Origin: Vespula vulgaris
Lineage: Eukaryota > Arthropoda > Insecta > Hymenoptera > Vespidae
Length of the DNA stretch: 64,000 nt
Direction of reading: 5' to 3'
Assembly: GCF_905475345.1 (NCBI RefSeq)
Contig: NC_066587.1
Location: 17,118,558-17,182,557, forward strand
Position 1 is the first letter of the stretch, and the number at the start of each line of letters is the position of its first letter. The notes under the pieces are model-generated. The model made no database searches and was not told the origin of the DNA. It saw only the letters and a program-made list of their open reading frames with translations. A program made the translations under genes and the position numbers. Positions 26,407 through 40,400 of the stretch are shown here, piece by piece.

Positions 26407-29400
26407 GCCAAGCATTGAATTCTCCGTACTTGCCGTATCAACAGCTAAGAGAAAGGAAACCCAATATCGTATTGATCTTAACGGACGATCAAGACGTCGA
26501 GCTTGGTAAGTTCTAATTATTATAATTTTATAACAACATTAATTTACTTATTGATCGATATTATTTGAAATATATCAAGATCCAAATATTGTTTATTGAC
26601 AGTAACTTTTTGCCGTTTCGAACGTGTCCTATATATATATATATATACACACACACACATATATCTTTCTCTCTTTCATCTCCCTCGTGCTTGGTCAAAT
26701 CCCTCAGGTTCGCTGAACTTCATGCCGCGGACCCTAAGGCGAATAAGGGACGAGGGAGCCGAGCTGAGACACGCATACGTGACCACTCCCATGTGTTGTC
26801 CAAGCAGGAGTTCCTTACTGACCGGCCGTTACGTTCACAATCACGAGGTCTTCACGAACAACGACAACTGCAGTAGCCCCCAGTGGCAAAGAGATCACGA
26901 GCCGCACTCCTTTGCCGCTTACCTGAGCAACGCAGGATATCGTACCGGTGAGTAGACTGCTACCGTCGGTAGAAGAAGATGAAGATGAAGAAGAAGAAGA
27001 AGAAGAAGAAGAAGAAAGAGAAAAAGAAGAAGAAGGAAAAAAAAACAACAGCAAGTCCTTCTTACTCATCCTTTTGTAAGAGCTCATCTTGTTTCCATGC
27101 ATTTCAATGAGATCGATTTCAAGGTCTCGATTTAAATCCTATCGCCGATCGATCTTTCCGATCGATCTTTTTTTAAACGGAATCCTTTGATTCTAACATA
27201 ATCCTTTGATTCTACTTAACATTAGACGTTACCACGAATAACACGGTACAACGTGTCTCTCCGTGTTAACGCTTGCTCGCTCGCTTGGTTGCTTGCTTGC
27301 TTGCGTGCGTACGTGCGTGTTTAAAATTGATTTTAAATTCTCTCCTTTTAAAAGTTATCTCTCTCGTGTCTGCTTCGGTTAACTCGTAAGAGAGTGAGAA
27401 AGAAAGAAAGAAAGAGAGAGAGGTGGGTTGGGGTGGGAGAAAGAGAGAAATGAAAAGAAAAGGAAGAAAAAAAAAAGTTTAATTGACACCGGACGTAAAG
27501 GAATAACGAGCGCAGTTTGTATCGTTCTTAATGTTCTCCACTTGAACTCCTCTTTTCTTTATCACCAGAGCACGTTCATCTTCGTTGAAGAGAGAAAATG
27601 AATTTCTCTAGCTGGATCTCTCTTAAGGTGGCTGCTTCTTAGAGAAGCGCCATGATGAGAGGTACGCTGAGTTTAAGCACGCGGTTTACTACACGCGGAA
27701 CGTCAAAGAAGATTTCTTGTGACGTGAAGGGCTTGTGCGGGATTCTTACGGCAAAACACGAGACATGGGGTCTCGCGTTTAATGGTCGTAAGCGGTCATA
27801 GAGTTACTATTTGTTCCCTGTCTTACACATATACGTATAGGTAGGTACATACGTAGATGCATACATGTGCATACATACACATACATCTCACGAGCCATCT
27901 TTTTCTTTTATCCGTCACGTTTGTATGTATGTATGTATGTATGTATGTATGTGTGTCTGTATGTAACTCGAAGTAATCTGCGCGCTAGCCGTGACAAATC
28001 CTTGTTACATAAACAATTACCCGAGAAAAGGGGTTCTGAATAGGGCGTTTTAAAACGATAACCTCCGAAAGCCTTTCGGCTTCGCTTTAAGGAAGCATTG
28101 ATAATGCCCTTGAAAAGAACACGTAACGAATCATCTATTTTCCGCATTAAACGTTCGCACCATGGATAGATAGGTAGGTAAGAAGGTATACTTAAATCGG
28201 CCATGAATATCAGCTGGGATATCAATTATATACATATCCGTGTTATTTGTATTTCGTCGAAGGGGAAAAAAATGAAAAAAAAAAGAGAACAAAATTATCT
28301 ACTTTTTCTTTTTCTTTACTCTTTCCTTTTTGTCCAAATATACTATAATAATCAACTTACATGTTAGATATCGTTAATAGAAGACTATAGCGTTCTATAA
28401 TATCTGGAACAATTCGAAGCTTTCATTCTATGTTATAACCAATACCAATATTAACTACATACATTATTAGAAATATTATTGGTAGAGATCTATCCGAACG
28501 GGAACTAAACAATTTCAATATCTAAAATTACTTTAGCCGACGACGGATATGATACCTCCTCCTGTCTCTTCTCGTTATTTAGCTGATACGGATTACATGC
28601 CAGAGAGTAGAACACTCGCGTTTCGGGTCGAAGAGAAGAGTAGATAGAGAGATAGAGATAGAAATGGATAGAGCTATGGAGAGACAGAGAAAGAGAAAGA
28701 CCAAGAGCAAAAGAGAGAAAGAGAGAGAGAGAGAGAGAAAGAGACGAATATGGCGATGCATTCCCTCGGAATTCTCCGAGATTCGATCTTGCTGGACGAG
28801 TTCGTCCGGCACGATCGACCACAATTGCGCGATCCCCTCTTGCCAGACCACAAATCTTCGCCACTCTGACGAAGTATCCTCCTGCACGGTTTCTTCGTAC
28901 GAAAGTCCAAAAAACTTCGCTAGAGAGTATAGCTGTGCAACGTAGCTTTGGGATCCAGGTAATCTCGGTGTAACGTCGAAACGACGAACGATCGATCTTC
29001 GAAGCGAGAGAACAATGCCGATCTCTAGAGAAGACCTCTCTCTCTCTCTCTCATACACACACGCATACAAACACACAGAAACACACAGACAGGCAGACAG
29101 ACACGCACACATTCTCTTTCTCTACTACTCTATACCTAAGTTTATCGGTCGCGAAGGAGATACAACTCGAGAGTTCTAGTTTCGTGCTCGAGTCAAGGCA
29201 CAAAGTCCAAGCAAGTAGTAGGTTTCATAGTCACGATCGTTAAAGATACATTTTCAATGATTTCGATTTTCAAAGATGAAGTGAGATCGTAGAAAGTAAA
29301 GGAGTCGTCGTTAGTCCCGTCACGTTCTACTACGAACAACTTCTACCTTTATCTTAATAATCATTCGGAATACTTGCTACTGCGTACGCACGTATCCCCT

Positions 29401-29906
29401 TACACTCTGGATCATCGATCAAACCATCAGTTAAGATAGTAAGGAAAAGGAGGAAAAGAAAAAGGAAAAGAAATGAGAAGATCAATGGCGTGCATGGTAG
29501 GATCATTTGGTATGTAAAAAGAATATCTTCCTCTTCGATAGTGTTGCTTCATCGTTTGTACTTCCCTCTTCTCTTCCCTTTTCTCTTTTCGACGTGTAAG
29601 ATACGAACGTTCCACAGGGATTAAAAAGAAGAAAGAGAGAGAGAGAGAAAATATTCTTTGAGTAGGTAGGAAGTTTGTTTTATGGTCTTCGTTTGAAGAT
29701 CAGAGTCGTGTCCTTTCCAATGGTTTTGTTGATTTTTTTATTAACTCTTTCGTTTTCTCTTTTCCTTTTTTCTTCTCACTCTTAAACGTTCCCACATTAC
29801 TTACTTACTTACTTACTTACTTACTTGCTTCACGTAAGTAAGTAACTCCAGCACGTACGTAATTTCGAGAAGAGACTAAAGGAAGGACGTTGCTCTATGT
29901 CTTTCT

Positions 29907-29964
<58 letters not shown>

Positions 29965-32900
29965 CTCAGCCAGGTTTCTTCTTCCTTGGTACTCCGCATC
30001 CGGCATTGGATTGGCGTCCTTCCAAAATTCGAAACGCGAGGAGACACATAAGATCGCCTTCTCTTTTACTTGTTCTTCTTCTTCTTCTTCTTCTTCTTCG
30101 TCGTCGTCGTCGTCGTCGTCGTCGTCATCGTCTGTGAACATTTCCACGACGAGACGAAACTCCTGCAGTCTGTTTTTCGTCTCGAATGAGAAGGCATCTC
30201 GGACCGTTGCGCTACCAAGCCTGATAATTAGCGCTTAGGTTTTGCTTGTTATGTTCGAGTGAACGTTTAACTCGGTATACAAGTGTATACGTATATACGT
30301 ATGTAGGTATGTACATATGTATTCGTAAGGAGTACATGTCAAGGAAAAGGATAAAAACTATGATAGTTTGGTTTCGAAGGTACTTTATCTCGAGTCTACG
30401 AAAATAAAAAAAAAAAGCCCTTGAAAAGAACAAAAAAAAAAAAGAGAGAAGAAAAAACGAAAAGAAAAGATCTGACCATGGATAATAATTACTTGAAGAA
30501 ATGATTGTACGATATTGATGGATGTTAAAGAGACTTTTTAGAGTATACAATCTCAAGATTGATAGTCAATTACTTGAATGGCGATTTATCTTCAGGATCC
30601 TTTCAAGGAAATTATAAAGATCGAGATGGGTGGATGGCTTGTTAAATATTCAAGCTTGCTAATAACGTCGAAGGAGGAGTAGTTGTGGATGGTACGTACC
30701 TAGAAAGGGTTTAGGTTCGCTCTAGGCGAGAAAGGATTCGCAAAGAGAGATCGATGACGAGAGGAAGGAAGAAAGGAAAGCAAAGAGAAGAGAACAGAAA
30801 GGAACAGAAGAGAACAGAAGAGAACAGAACAGAACAGAAGAGAACAGAACAGAACTGGTTTCGTTATCGTCCTCTGTTATACTCACTGAGTGTGTCCCTG
30901 ACCAGAATACTGGGACTGGCGCACACAAGCCAGGCGACAAATTTTCACTCCTATCTTCGCGAGAGGATCTTGTCACGCGCGCATACGTTTACCGAGTCTC
31001 ACCTTTTAAGCACAACGTTCGTGACCCCTTCCATACCTTCTCTATAACCCCATAGCAGCACATTCCGCCTAACAAAACAAAAAAAAATCTACACGAATCG
31101 AATAGCTTCGAAATTCTATTTATTCTTTTCTGTAACGCAGCTTTGTCTTTGATTTCTAAGAATAAAGTTATTTATTATTCTTGATCGTAGCACGTTCACA
31201 TGAACCTAGATATCAGTTTTCGTCATATAAAAAGACGATAACGGATATAACGTATATTGTCTTAAAAATAATTCAAGAGAATAATTTTATCTGTTTCGTA
31301 ATTATCTACATATACATATACACATATTCATATATCGGATTGAAAAGAAACTGATAATATAGATAGATAAATATGCTAATATTTCTTCTCGAATATGATA
31401 CATATTTAATAATAATTTTCTTCTCGTTCAATTCATTTCACGCAAACGCATAAACGTCATTGTTAAAAATAATTGTGATTAATATTAGATTGTAGGATAT
31501 CTTAAGAAAAAAAGAAAAAAAAATGATGATATATAAAATTGTTAATATTTTTTGGTTAACATTTCTATTTATAAATGATCTCATCGGTATAGTCATAATC
31601 ATTATCAAACTGTAGCTACATAGTATCTCTTTCGAAATATCTTTATATCGTCTTATAAGACAACACCTACTGATCTATCTTCAAAAGGAATAGACACGAT
31701 TTGTTAATTTTTATCGGAAATAGTTAAAATGGTCTTAAATATAGTTACAGGAGGTAATAAATACGATAGAGGATGAGAGAATCGGCCAGGTCGCGCTTTT
31801 CTCCTGCAGGTGAGATTATCTAAATTTAAATCGTGTGGCTCGGCCTCCGGTGCTTCGAAGGTGCATTGTTCGCCTCGTCGTTACGCCTCGAGAGGACTCG
31901 CCGCCAGTTTTTCGAGTACTCGTGGGACGGTAGGTAGGTAGGTAGATAGGTAGGTAGGTAGGTAGGTAGGTAGGTAGGTAGGTAGGTAGGTAGGTAGGTA
32001 GGTAGGTAGAACGAAGAACGAAGAAGAAGAAGGAAAGAATGAAAGAAAAAAAAACAAAGAAAAAGAAAAGAAGCAAAAAAGAGAGGGAGTCGCGAAACGA
32101 TCGAGAAGGGACGCACGATACCACTACTACGCACCCACACACGTTGAGTGAAAGGGCCGAAAGGGTTACAAAAGGGCACCGATAGAGTCTGCAGGTGCTG
32201 TTCTCCAAGGATCGCTGCATTTTCATGGAGAGTTGTTGCGACCCTCCTCGAGATATTCTCTCCTCACTATCGAAAGAGAGTAGACCCTTTTGATTACTTT
32301 CGTACGAGCCGCCAAAGTTCGATGCAACTATCTTCTCACCTTTCTCTCTCTCTCTCTCTCTCTCTATCTCTATCTCTATCTCTTTTTTTGTCCTATGTTT
32401 GAATTTTTTAAACGTAAATGTCTTCTCACCGATAAGGATTCCCTATCGTATATGTTTTAGTAAAATTTGTTTAGCAAATTTGTTTTTTGTCTTCTTGAAA
32501 AAAGAAAAGAAGAAAGAAAAAAAAGATATTTTATAACGAATATTTATACTTAAGATTATTTTACTTTTAGGACAATTTCAATAGATATCAATATCGAAAT
32601 TAAAAATGTCCAAGTACAGATTTGTATCGCAACAATATTTCTCCGATAAAAATATTAATATCTGTTGAGTTAACGATAATAAAAAAATATTTGAGAATTT
32701 GTTAAATCATATTGTATTTTTAAAAACTACGAGTATCGATATAGAAATGAGAGAAGTTTTATTTGAGAATTTAAAAATCCTTTTTTGTAATATTTCAAAA
32801 GAAGAATTTTTTAATAAGTAATAATGTAAATATCGATATTTATTTGTCGCGTTTAAAATATATCGATTTAAGAAGTATTTTATTCGTGTTCCGCCATCGT

Positions 32901-34759
32901 TTTAGATAATCAAAAACGATCATAATTCGTTGTACAGAGTGAGGCAGCTCGTGCCGATCGTTAAACGTTTCGTGCTCCGAAGCGTGCTACGGTACGCGTT
33001 TGAAATCGTGCGAAGTAAGAACGAGCTCGATGTACTTAACCGATGTACCAGGGCCTCCGTTTTAAACCATGTGCATGCAAACGTATAAACGATCGGTGAG
33101 AAGCCCCCGTCGTGCGTTTTAGAACTCGAAAAACGGGTTAATACCCCCGCTGCACGAAACAACTTCCTTTCGAACTTCCTCATGTAATCGGGAGTGCTTC
33201 TACATAAACTTTAAATCCTATGTACATATTTGTTAGAGAGATTATGATAGTTCTCTCATTAAATCAGATTAAAGTGTTTAGATAATTAAGAATACATAAA
33301 ATACAATTATTTATTATATTTAATATATAACATTATATATTTCATATATAATGAATAATATTAAATAATATCTATAATAAATAATGTCATATAAATAATA
33401 TATATATATATCGAAGAGTTTTAATTAAGTTATATTTGATATATAATAAATAATTGTTTGTCAAATGATTAATAATCTTTCTTAATCATACTTTCAAAGT
33501 TTGATTTTGAAATCATATTTCTATAGATCGATCGATCCACTGTATTTAATTCGGAGGATTCTCGTTCCGGTCGTTGACACTACACTACATTCGTAGCAAG
33601 AGTGCACTTTACATGGCGCTGATTTAGCGCCAGCCTAAAAATAAACCCATGCCACCGGGCCGGCCGTAAATATCAATTAAATTCTTATCGCGCGACGCAT
33701 TGCATAGGAGGAACACGAATCGATCAAAGCGTAGCAGACTCGGCTAACGATCCATGTACATATGTACACATATACATATTTTTCGAGGAAGTTAATGGAT
33801 TTATTCGAACGTGATTGGTAGCAAAGTGTCGGCTTAAGAAACTCGAGTGATAATTCTTCTTATCAAAAAGATTGAAAAAGAAAATTCGAAGATGTTATTT
33901 TTTTCTGATATTTTGTTATCTTTATTTCTTTTAACACACACACGCACGCGCGTGCGGACACAACGTATACAAATTTATCTAAATTGAATTTTACACGCGA
34001 AGAGAATAAAAAGGAGAAAAAAAAAGAAAAAAAAGATATATATATATATATATATATAAAGATTTGTACAAACTGTTTGGCATTGGTATGTCGTAAGGAC
34101 GAGTGGTTCTCTGGCAAAGATCGAACGTTACTCGATACGAATTTCGTCCACCAATCACGTGCCTTTCCTTTTCGTGAATTCACTGCAGTGACCTACATAT
34201 ACATACGATATATGTATACACACATATCCGCATGCTATTATCCTCGAACGGTGTCATCGCTAACGTTTTATACGAGATTATTCGTTTTGTTCGCTCCAAC
34301 TGAAAGTTGGTCCGAACGCGACTGGCGCCAGGACATCGTGGCTCCTTTATATCCTTCTTCTCTTTCCTCTCTTTCTCTCTCTCTCTCCCTCTTTTTTCCT
34401 CTTTCTTTTTCTTTTATCCTCCTTTTGTTGGATGAGAGAAATCGTTCGACCTTAACTCTCAGATTCCTTTTTATAACTCTGAAATGAGTCATTATCCTTG
34501 CATTTTAATTCGGATCTCTCCATCATTCATTCTTCTCTTTCTTTTATTCTTTTTCTTTTTCTCCTCCTCTCTCTTTCTCTCTCTCTCTCCTTCTTTCTCT
34601 TCTCTCTCTCTTTCTCGTCACGGGTCTACCGTTTCGGAAAGCAACAGGTGTGTCGAGCGATCGTTCGATTAAATCCCATTATAACACGAGATTTTTCTTT
34701 TATTGTAAAATTCTGTGAAACCGGTCGTTCGATCTTGTTAAGTGAATTTTCAAAATGCT

Positions 34760-34821
<62 letters not shown>

Positions 34822-35044
34822 ATAAAGAGTGTGTCGAGATTAATTGATGGAGAATGAAATTACGATGCAAAGTACGATGTCGAAGGATCGATCGATTGGG
34901 AACATCGATATTGAGATGTCATCGTTGAAGATAAAACGACAAGTTAATACGATCGTTCTGCCGCGGTGGTCCACGTTTTGCCTCCCCTTTTCTCCTCCTC
35001 TTCCTCCTCCTCCTCCTCCTTCTTCTACCGCCCCTTCTTACATG

Positions 35045-35094
<50 letters not shown>

Positions 35095-37420
35095 ATCTCG
35101 TTGTAAAAAGTTGTCTCGACCGAAATCCTTCCCGTGTAATTTTGTCGACGAAAAAAAAAAGATAGTAGTATCGATATCTATCGAACACTACTTCGAAGTG
35201 TATAGAGGAGGAACGACGAAGGCTAATAAATATATACGAGCGGTCGTTGCAACCCAAAAGAGGCGACCTCGCGTACTACGTTTGAATTAATTATTTCGTA
35301 GCGATCTCCCTCTCTCAGACATGAATAATTCAATTCAACAAGAGAGAGAGAGAGAAAGAGAGAGAAAGAGAGAAATAGGTGTGGGAGGTCGATGATTATT
35401 CTTGACCAGTTTTACCGATGGCACCAAGCGCCAAATCAAAATCTCTTTTTTCAACGTAAAAAAAAAGGAAGAAGAAGAAGAGAAAAGAAAAAAAAAGAAG
35501 AAATAACGAGGAGTCGCTTGATTTATTTATTTACCTTTTAATTTTTTAATTTTTAATTTTTACAATTTTTTGTATTTTTTCATCGACAAAAGTCAATGTT
35601 CACGTTTTGATTTGAAGGGACAATCGAACCGGAGAAAACACAATCAATTTTCTCTGTAGAGAACGTATGAGATTAATTAACGGTATTAACGCGTTCTCCT
35701 CTTTCACTTTGCTCTGTTTCCAGGATACTTCGGTAAATATTTGAACAAGTACAACGGCTCGTACATACCGCCTGGTTGGCGGGAATGGGGTGGTCTGATA
35801 ATGAACTCGAGATACTACAACTACAGCGTCAACATGAACGGGAAGAAGATAAAGCACGGCTTCGAGTATAGCAAGGACTATTATCCGGATTTAATAGCTA
35901 ACGATAGCGTTGCGTTTCTACGGCAAAGCAAGCATAATTTCGCCCGCAAGCCGGTAATGTTGGTTGCAAGTTTTCCGGCGCCTCATGGACCAGAAGATTC
36001 CGCGCCGCAATTCTCGCATCTCTTTTTCAACGTCACCACTCATCAGTAAGTATGCATATAGAATGATCTTTCTCCCTAGAGTCAACATCGAGTTAAATCT
36101 TAGCAGGGTGGTCGACCCCGATTTTGCAAACATTCGTACCTCCTAAGAATTTCTCTGATCTTCTCATTCTCAACGTACACACACACACGCGCGCGCGCGT
36201 ACACACAGACATATACTAGACACGCGCGTACACACACGCTCTTTCACTTTCTCACTGTTACAGTACGCCAGCTTACGATTACGCACCAAATCCAGACAAA
36301 CAGTGGATTCTCCAAGTCACTCAGAAGATGCAGCCTATACACAAACAGTTTACGGATCTCTTGATGACCAAGAGACTCCAGACTTTGCAGAGTGTCGACG
36401 CAGCGGTCGATAGAGTGAGTTTGTTTATATATACGTATAAAAAGAAAAAAGAAAAAAAAAAAGAAGAAAGAATCGACAAAGAAAAGACACGAAACGATAA
36501 TAAACGTGTAAAAGAATAATGTTATTTCTGTATCTATAGATCTATCAAGAATTGAAAGACTTGGGAGAGTTGGATAATACCTACATCATTTACACATCCG
36601 ACCACGGTTATCACTTGGGACAATTCGGTCTTATCAAAGGCAAGAGCTTCCCATTCGAGTTCGACGTCAGAGTACCTTTCCTCATAAGAGGACCTGGCAT
36701 AGAACCTGGATCCGTGTAAGTTTTAGATCGATTTGGAATAATTACAAGGATCGTCGTTCGGTTACTTTGTAATTTTATTAACGATACTAAAAGAAAAGGA
36801 ATAGCTCGTTTTTTCATCATCGAACAGGATCGTCGATCGTTAAAAGCATAAGATCTATTTGCTCCGTAATTCGTTAGGTCGATCGTATACTCAGACACAG
36901 TATATATCTGTATATATATATATAGAAATACAATCTGTTCGTTCCCTTAGCAAGATTTCACGGCAATAAATAGAGCACTTGCACGTAAGTGCCCGTTGTC
37001 TGGAACGTCTTCTGGAATTACGGTTTCGCGGTCCGCCATAAAGAGTCTTGGTACGCTATAAATTATCCTGCTGGACCGTGAAACCAAGCGCGATGAGAAA
37101 AGTGGTCCGCGACTGTTGTATTGGTATTAGTGATAATGGTGATGATAGTAGTAGTAGTAGTAATAGTAGTTGTAGTAGTAGTAATAATACCAATACATTT
37201 TTACTCGTATTGATAGAAGAGATGGTAGTATCAGCAAGAACATCGTTTCAACGTGATACATGTACATAGATACTTTCGAATATAAATCCATGTCGAGTCG
37301 GACCGTGATTCTCCTTGTGTCGCGTTGTTACTTCTATCTCCATTGGTTTTTGCGACTAATCGTTGTGGAAATTGACTGAGGGATAAAGAGAGACTGAAGA
37401 GAAACGATTCAACGCACGTC

Positions 37421-37451
<31 letters not shown>

Positions 37452-40400
37452 TCTTCCTCCTTGTTCCTCCTCTTCTTCCTACGATTGAGTAATGGATCTT
37501 GGTGTATAAAGCAAATACCCCTAAGTGCTACCTTTAAGCATCGAGTCGCGATAGAAGGTCTATGTAACGTTCCAGAGTAGACGACATAGTTTTAAACATT
37601 GATCTGGCGCCGACCTTCCTGGACATCGCCGGCGTCGAAACACCACCGCAGATGGATGGCCGATCTTTCAAGATGCTTTTTCTAAAGTGAGTCATTTTAT
37701 ATAGCGACATATTAGACGATTAAATTATCATGCAATAATATCTCAAACTTTTTTGCCACGAGTCTCCCGAGCTTACGTTACGTTCGTCGCATCACGAATC
37801 TTACTTTACTTAACACAAAATTCTTACTCGTAATATGTATATATATATTTTTTTATTAATAAATAATAATATTAATATATACATATATATTCTTATAATC
37901 GTATTAATATATAATACTTTATTAGAATTACTGTTATTGCAATTATTGATATTTTCTCGTTTTTTATTTTCTTGTTAATAATAAAGATTACACGAAAAAA
38001 AAAAAAAAAAAAAAAGAGAGAACGGAAGACATAATACGTTAACGATGATTTTTTTCAGTAATAAACGTGGAAGAAGGCCGAAAATAAAATGGCCAGATAC
38101 ATTCCTAATCGAATCGTCGGGTCGTCGAGAGACCCCAGAGTCAATCGCTGAATCGAAAGCACGAGAAGCGAGAAGGCAAAACGCGACGATGACGAGGCAA
38201 ACGCATGGTTCACAGAACGAGGAGGTTGATGACATTACCGAAGCCGATGATTCTGAGACCGATCGGCGATTTATAGAAAATGATACTGGAAGCGATCAAG
38301 ATATTTCCGAGGATGATTTCGACGAGTCGATTATCGATGAAACAAGTATACAATTTTCTCGTTAAACTTTTAATCAATATTTTTCACGACAACAAACAAT
38401 TTTTTCAATATCGCATTTTTCTCCAGATGTAATAAAATGAAATATTCGTTTACGTCGTAGCTCCGGAATTGCATTTGGACAACAGAGTGCATCCGGTTCA
38501 ATCGCCGTTCTCTTCGAAACACGAGCGTCTTGCAATCGAGTGTTCGAGACCGGAAGCACAGGCCGATTGCGTGCATGGTCAAAAGTGGCGTTGCGAGAGA
38601 GACGGTCATCGTTGGAGAAGACACAAATGTAGATACGCGTTACCACCGCCTATACAAAGGACGTCGAAAAAATGTGCATGTTTCACGCCACAGGGATTGG
38701 TTTACACTAGATTGGAGACTAACGATTTCGATATATCGAGATATGGATTTGGAAGAGATCGAAGACCTTTAGATCCTTATGGCGAAACGACTGGATATTT
38801 TATGAAACGAGGTAAGTTTTTCATTTCAAAAAAGAATAATTTCTTCGATGAAACTATTAATTGAAGAACTTTGTTATACGATGAATGAATATATCGTTAT
38901 ATATGAATATAATGGGGAATGTTTTGTTAGATAAATTATTTATATACAAATATTAATAGATCTTTTATAAAATGTATGAAATTTGTAATAATTATGTTTC
39001 GACGTAAATAATTAATAAAAAATATATATATATATATATAAATCAAGGTAAAAGAGAAATATCCGAGAACGATGAACTCGAGGAAGATGATTTTGATGAC
39101 GATATGAGAGATCGACGAGCTATAGACGAGGAAGACGACGATGAATTCCTTCAGGATTTGGATACACTTAAAAAAGATGTCCACGAGGACGACTATTCCT
39201 TCAGGTATCTAATTAGTCGCTAAATTAAACGGAAATAGGATTATCCTGATCTTTCGTTATGAAGCGCAGGTAAACGTTGCTTTCAGAAATGCCTATCGTA
39301 ATAATACGAGAGTAATGCGGATCGACACGGACGATGACGACGAGCATAAGAGTAATGTAGAAGAAAAAGCATGGGATGATCGTCTGATTTCAAGTTACTC
39401 GATTAACGATTTCGATCCTAGTTTAGATAAGATCGTAAAAGGTCGATTAAATGTCGAAGATGTGATCAAGAGACATAGAAGAGTACGAAGGAGTGCAACG
39501 AAGAAGGATACGATTGAACACGTTACACAGATAATGGAAAGTATAGAGGAAGAATTGGACGATTTAAAAGTACGTTGAAAATATTTTTTTGTATAATTAT
39601 ATTTCTAGTGTTTTATTAATCCTTTAGCTATAATATAAATCGTTATAGTGACTACCCGCTATTTTTTTTCTTTTTTCTTTTTTGAACGAATGCCTTTTCT
39701 TTCTTTTTTTTTTCTTTTTAAGAACCGCTATAATGGCTCGCTTGTTTTCTTCCTTAGTTTATACTAACGCAAATGTATAGTCGAAAGCCATCGAAATAGC
39801 CGCATTAACTTCGTTTACATTTCTCGTTTACATTTCGTTCTCACAACGGTAGAGTAATAGTAATCCATGCTAGATGATATAGCTAACTACTACACATTCC
39901 GTTATAGTTTAAGAATCCATCTGTAATGTTCCTTTCGTCGTTTCGTTTCACAGCAAACGCATGCACGTCATTCTACCTCGCCACGAGTGACTTTACCATC
40001 CAAATGTTCGGTACTTCCCGAGGGTGGTGTGAATTGTAGCGAAGCTATTTATCTGGATCCGAACGAGTGGAGAATATCCAGACGAAAGATCGAACAACAA
40101 ATCAAGGAGATGAGAATGCAGTTAGAGACTTTGAAGGTACGTTGATATTTTATACGTTATATATCGTGATTAATTAAATTCTTATGAATTATTTAGGAAA
40201 TACGTCGACATTTAATGATTAAACGTCCTCAATTCATTCCGGACAATGAAGAGGAGTCTGCCGAGCCAGAGGAACCACATGTTTCTCATAAACCACATTA
40301 TCATACTTCTAAGAATCATACCAGCAGGCATCACAAAAAACATGAGAAAGGGCCCCATGCGAATTCGATTAACGTAACCACTACTACCACCCATCGATCT

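Larger units (their letters stand above)
26948..35723 (+). other. Sulf1 intron 2 (8.8 kb), repeat-rich
   Basis: The donor CCG|GTGAGT (26948) and acceptor TTTCCAG (ending 35723) flank an intron that splits the Gly codon of the YRTGYFGK segment. It contains (GAA)n at 26978-27035, (GA)n at 28718-28740 and 29910-29960, TTC/GTC arrays at 30072-30128, an AGAAC pentamer array at 30786-30856, a CCTA/TAGG array at 31930-32008, and (CT)n at 34771-34819 and 35049-35090. Less repetitive islands at about 28750-29000, 32890-33190 and 33590-33760 may be regulatory. An AT-rich inverted repeat lies at 33303-33457. No nested gene could be established. Confidence 0.85.

Noticed and set aside
31930..32008. TAGG array as an interstitial telomere
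   Set aside because: The unit is a tetramer, not the TTAGG pentamer, and nothing subtelomeric is nearby.
31816..32226. Minus-strand frames with Tyr-Leu-Pro-Thr repeats
   Set aside because: They are direct translations of the (TAGG)n array, open in more than one frame, so not evidence of coding.
32920..33183. 87-codon minus-strand frame as a gene
   Set aside because: It has no recognisable motif or splice context and lies inside the Sulf1 intron. The island is better treated as a possible regulatory element.
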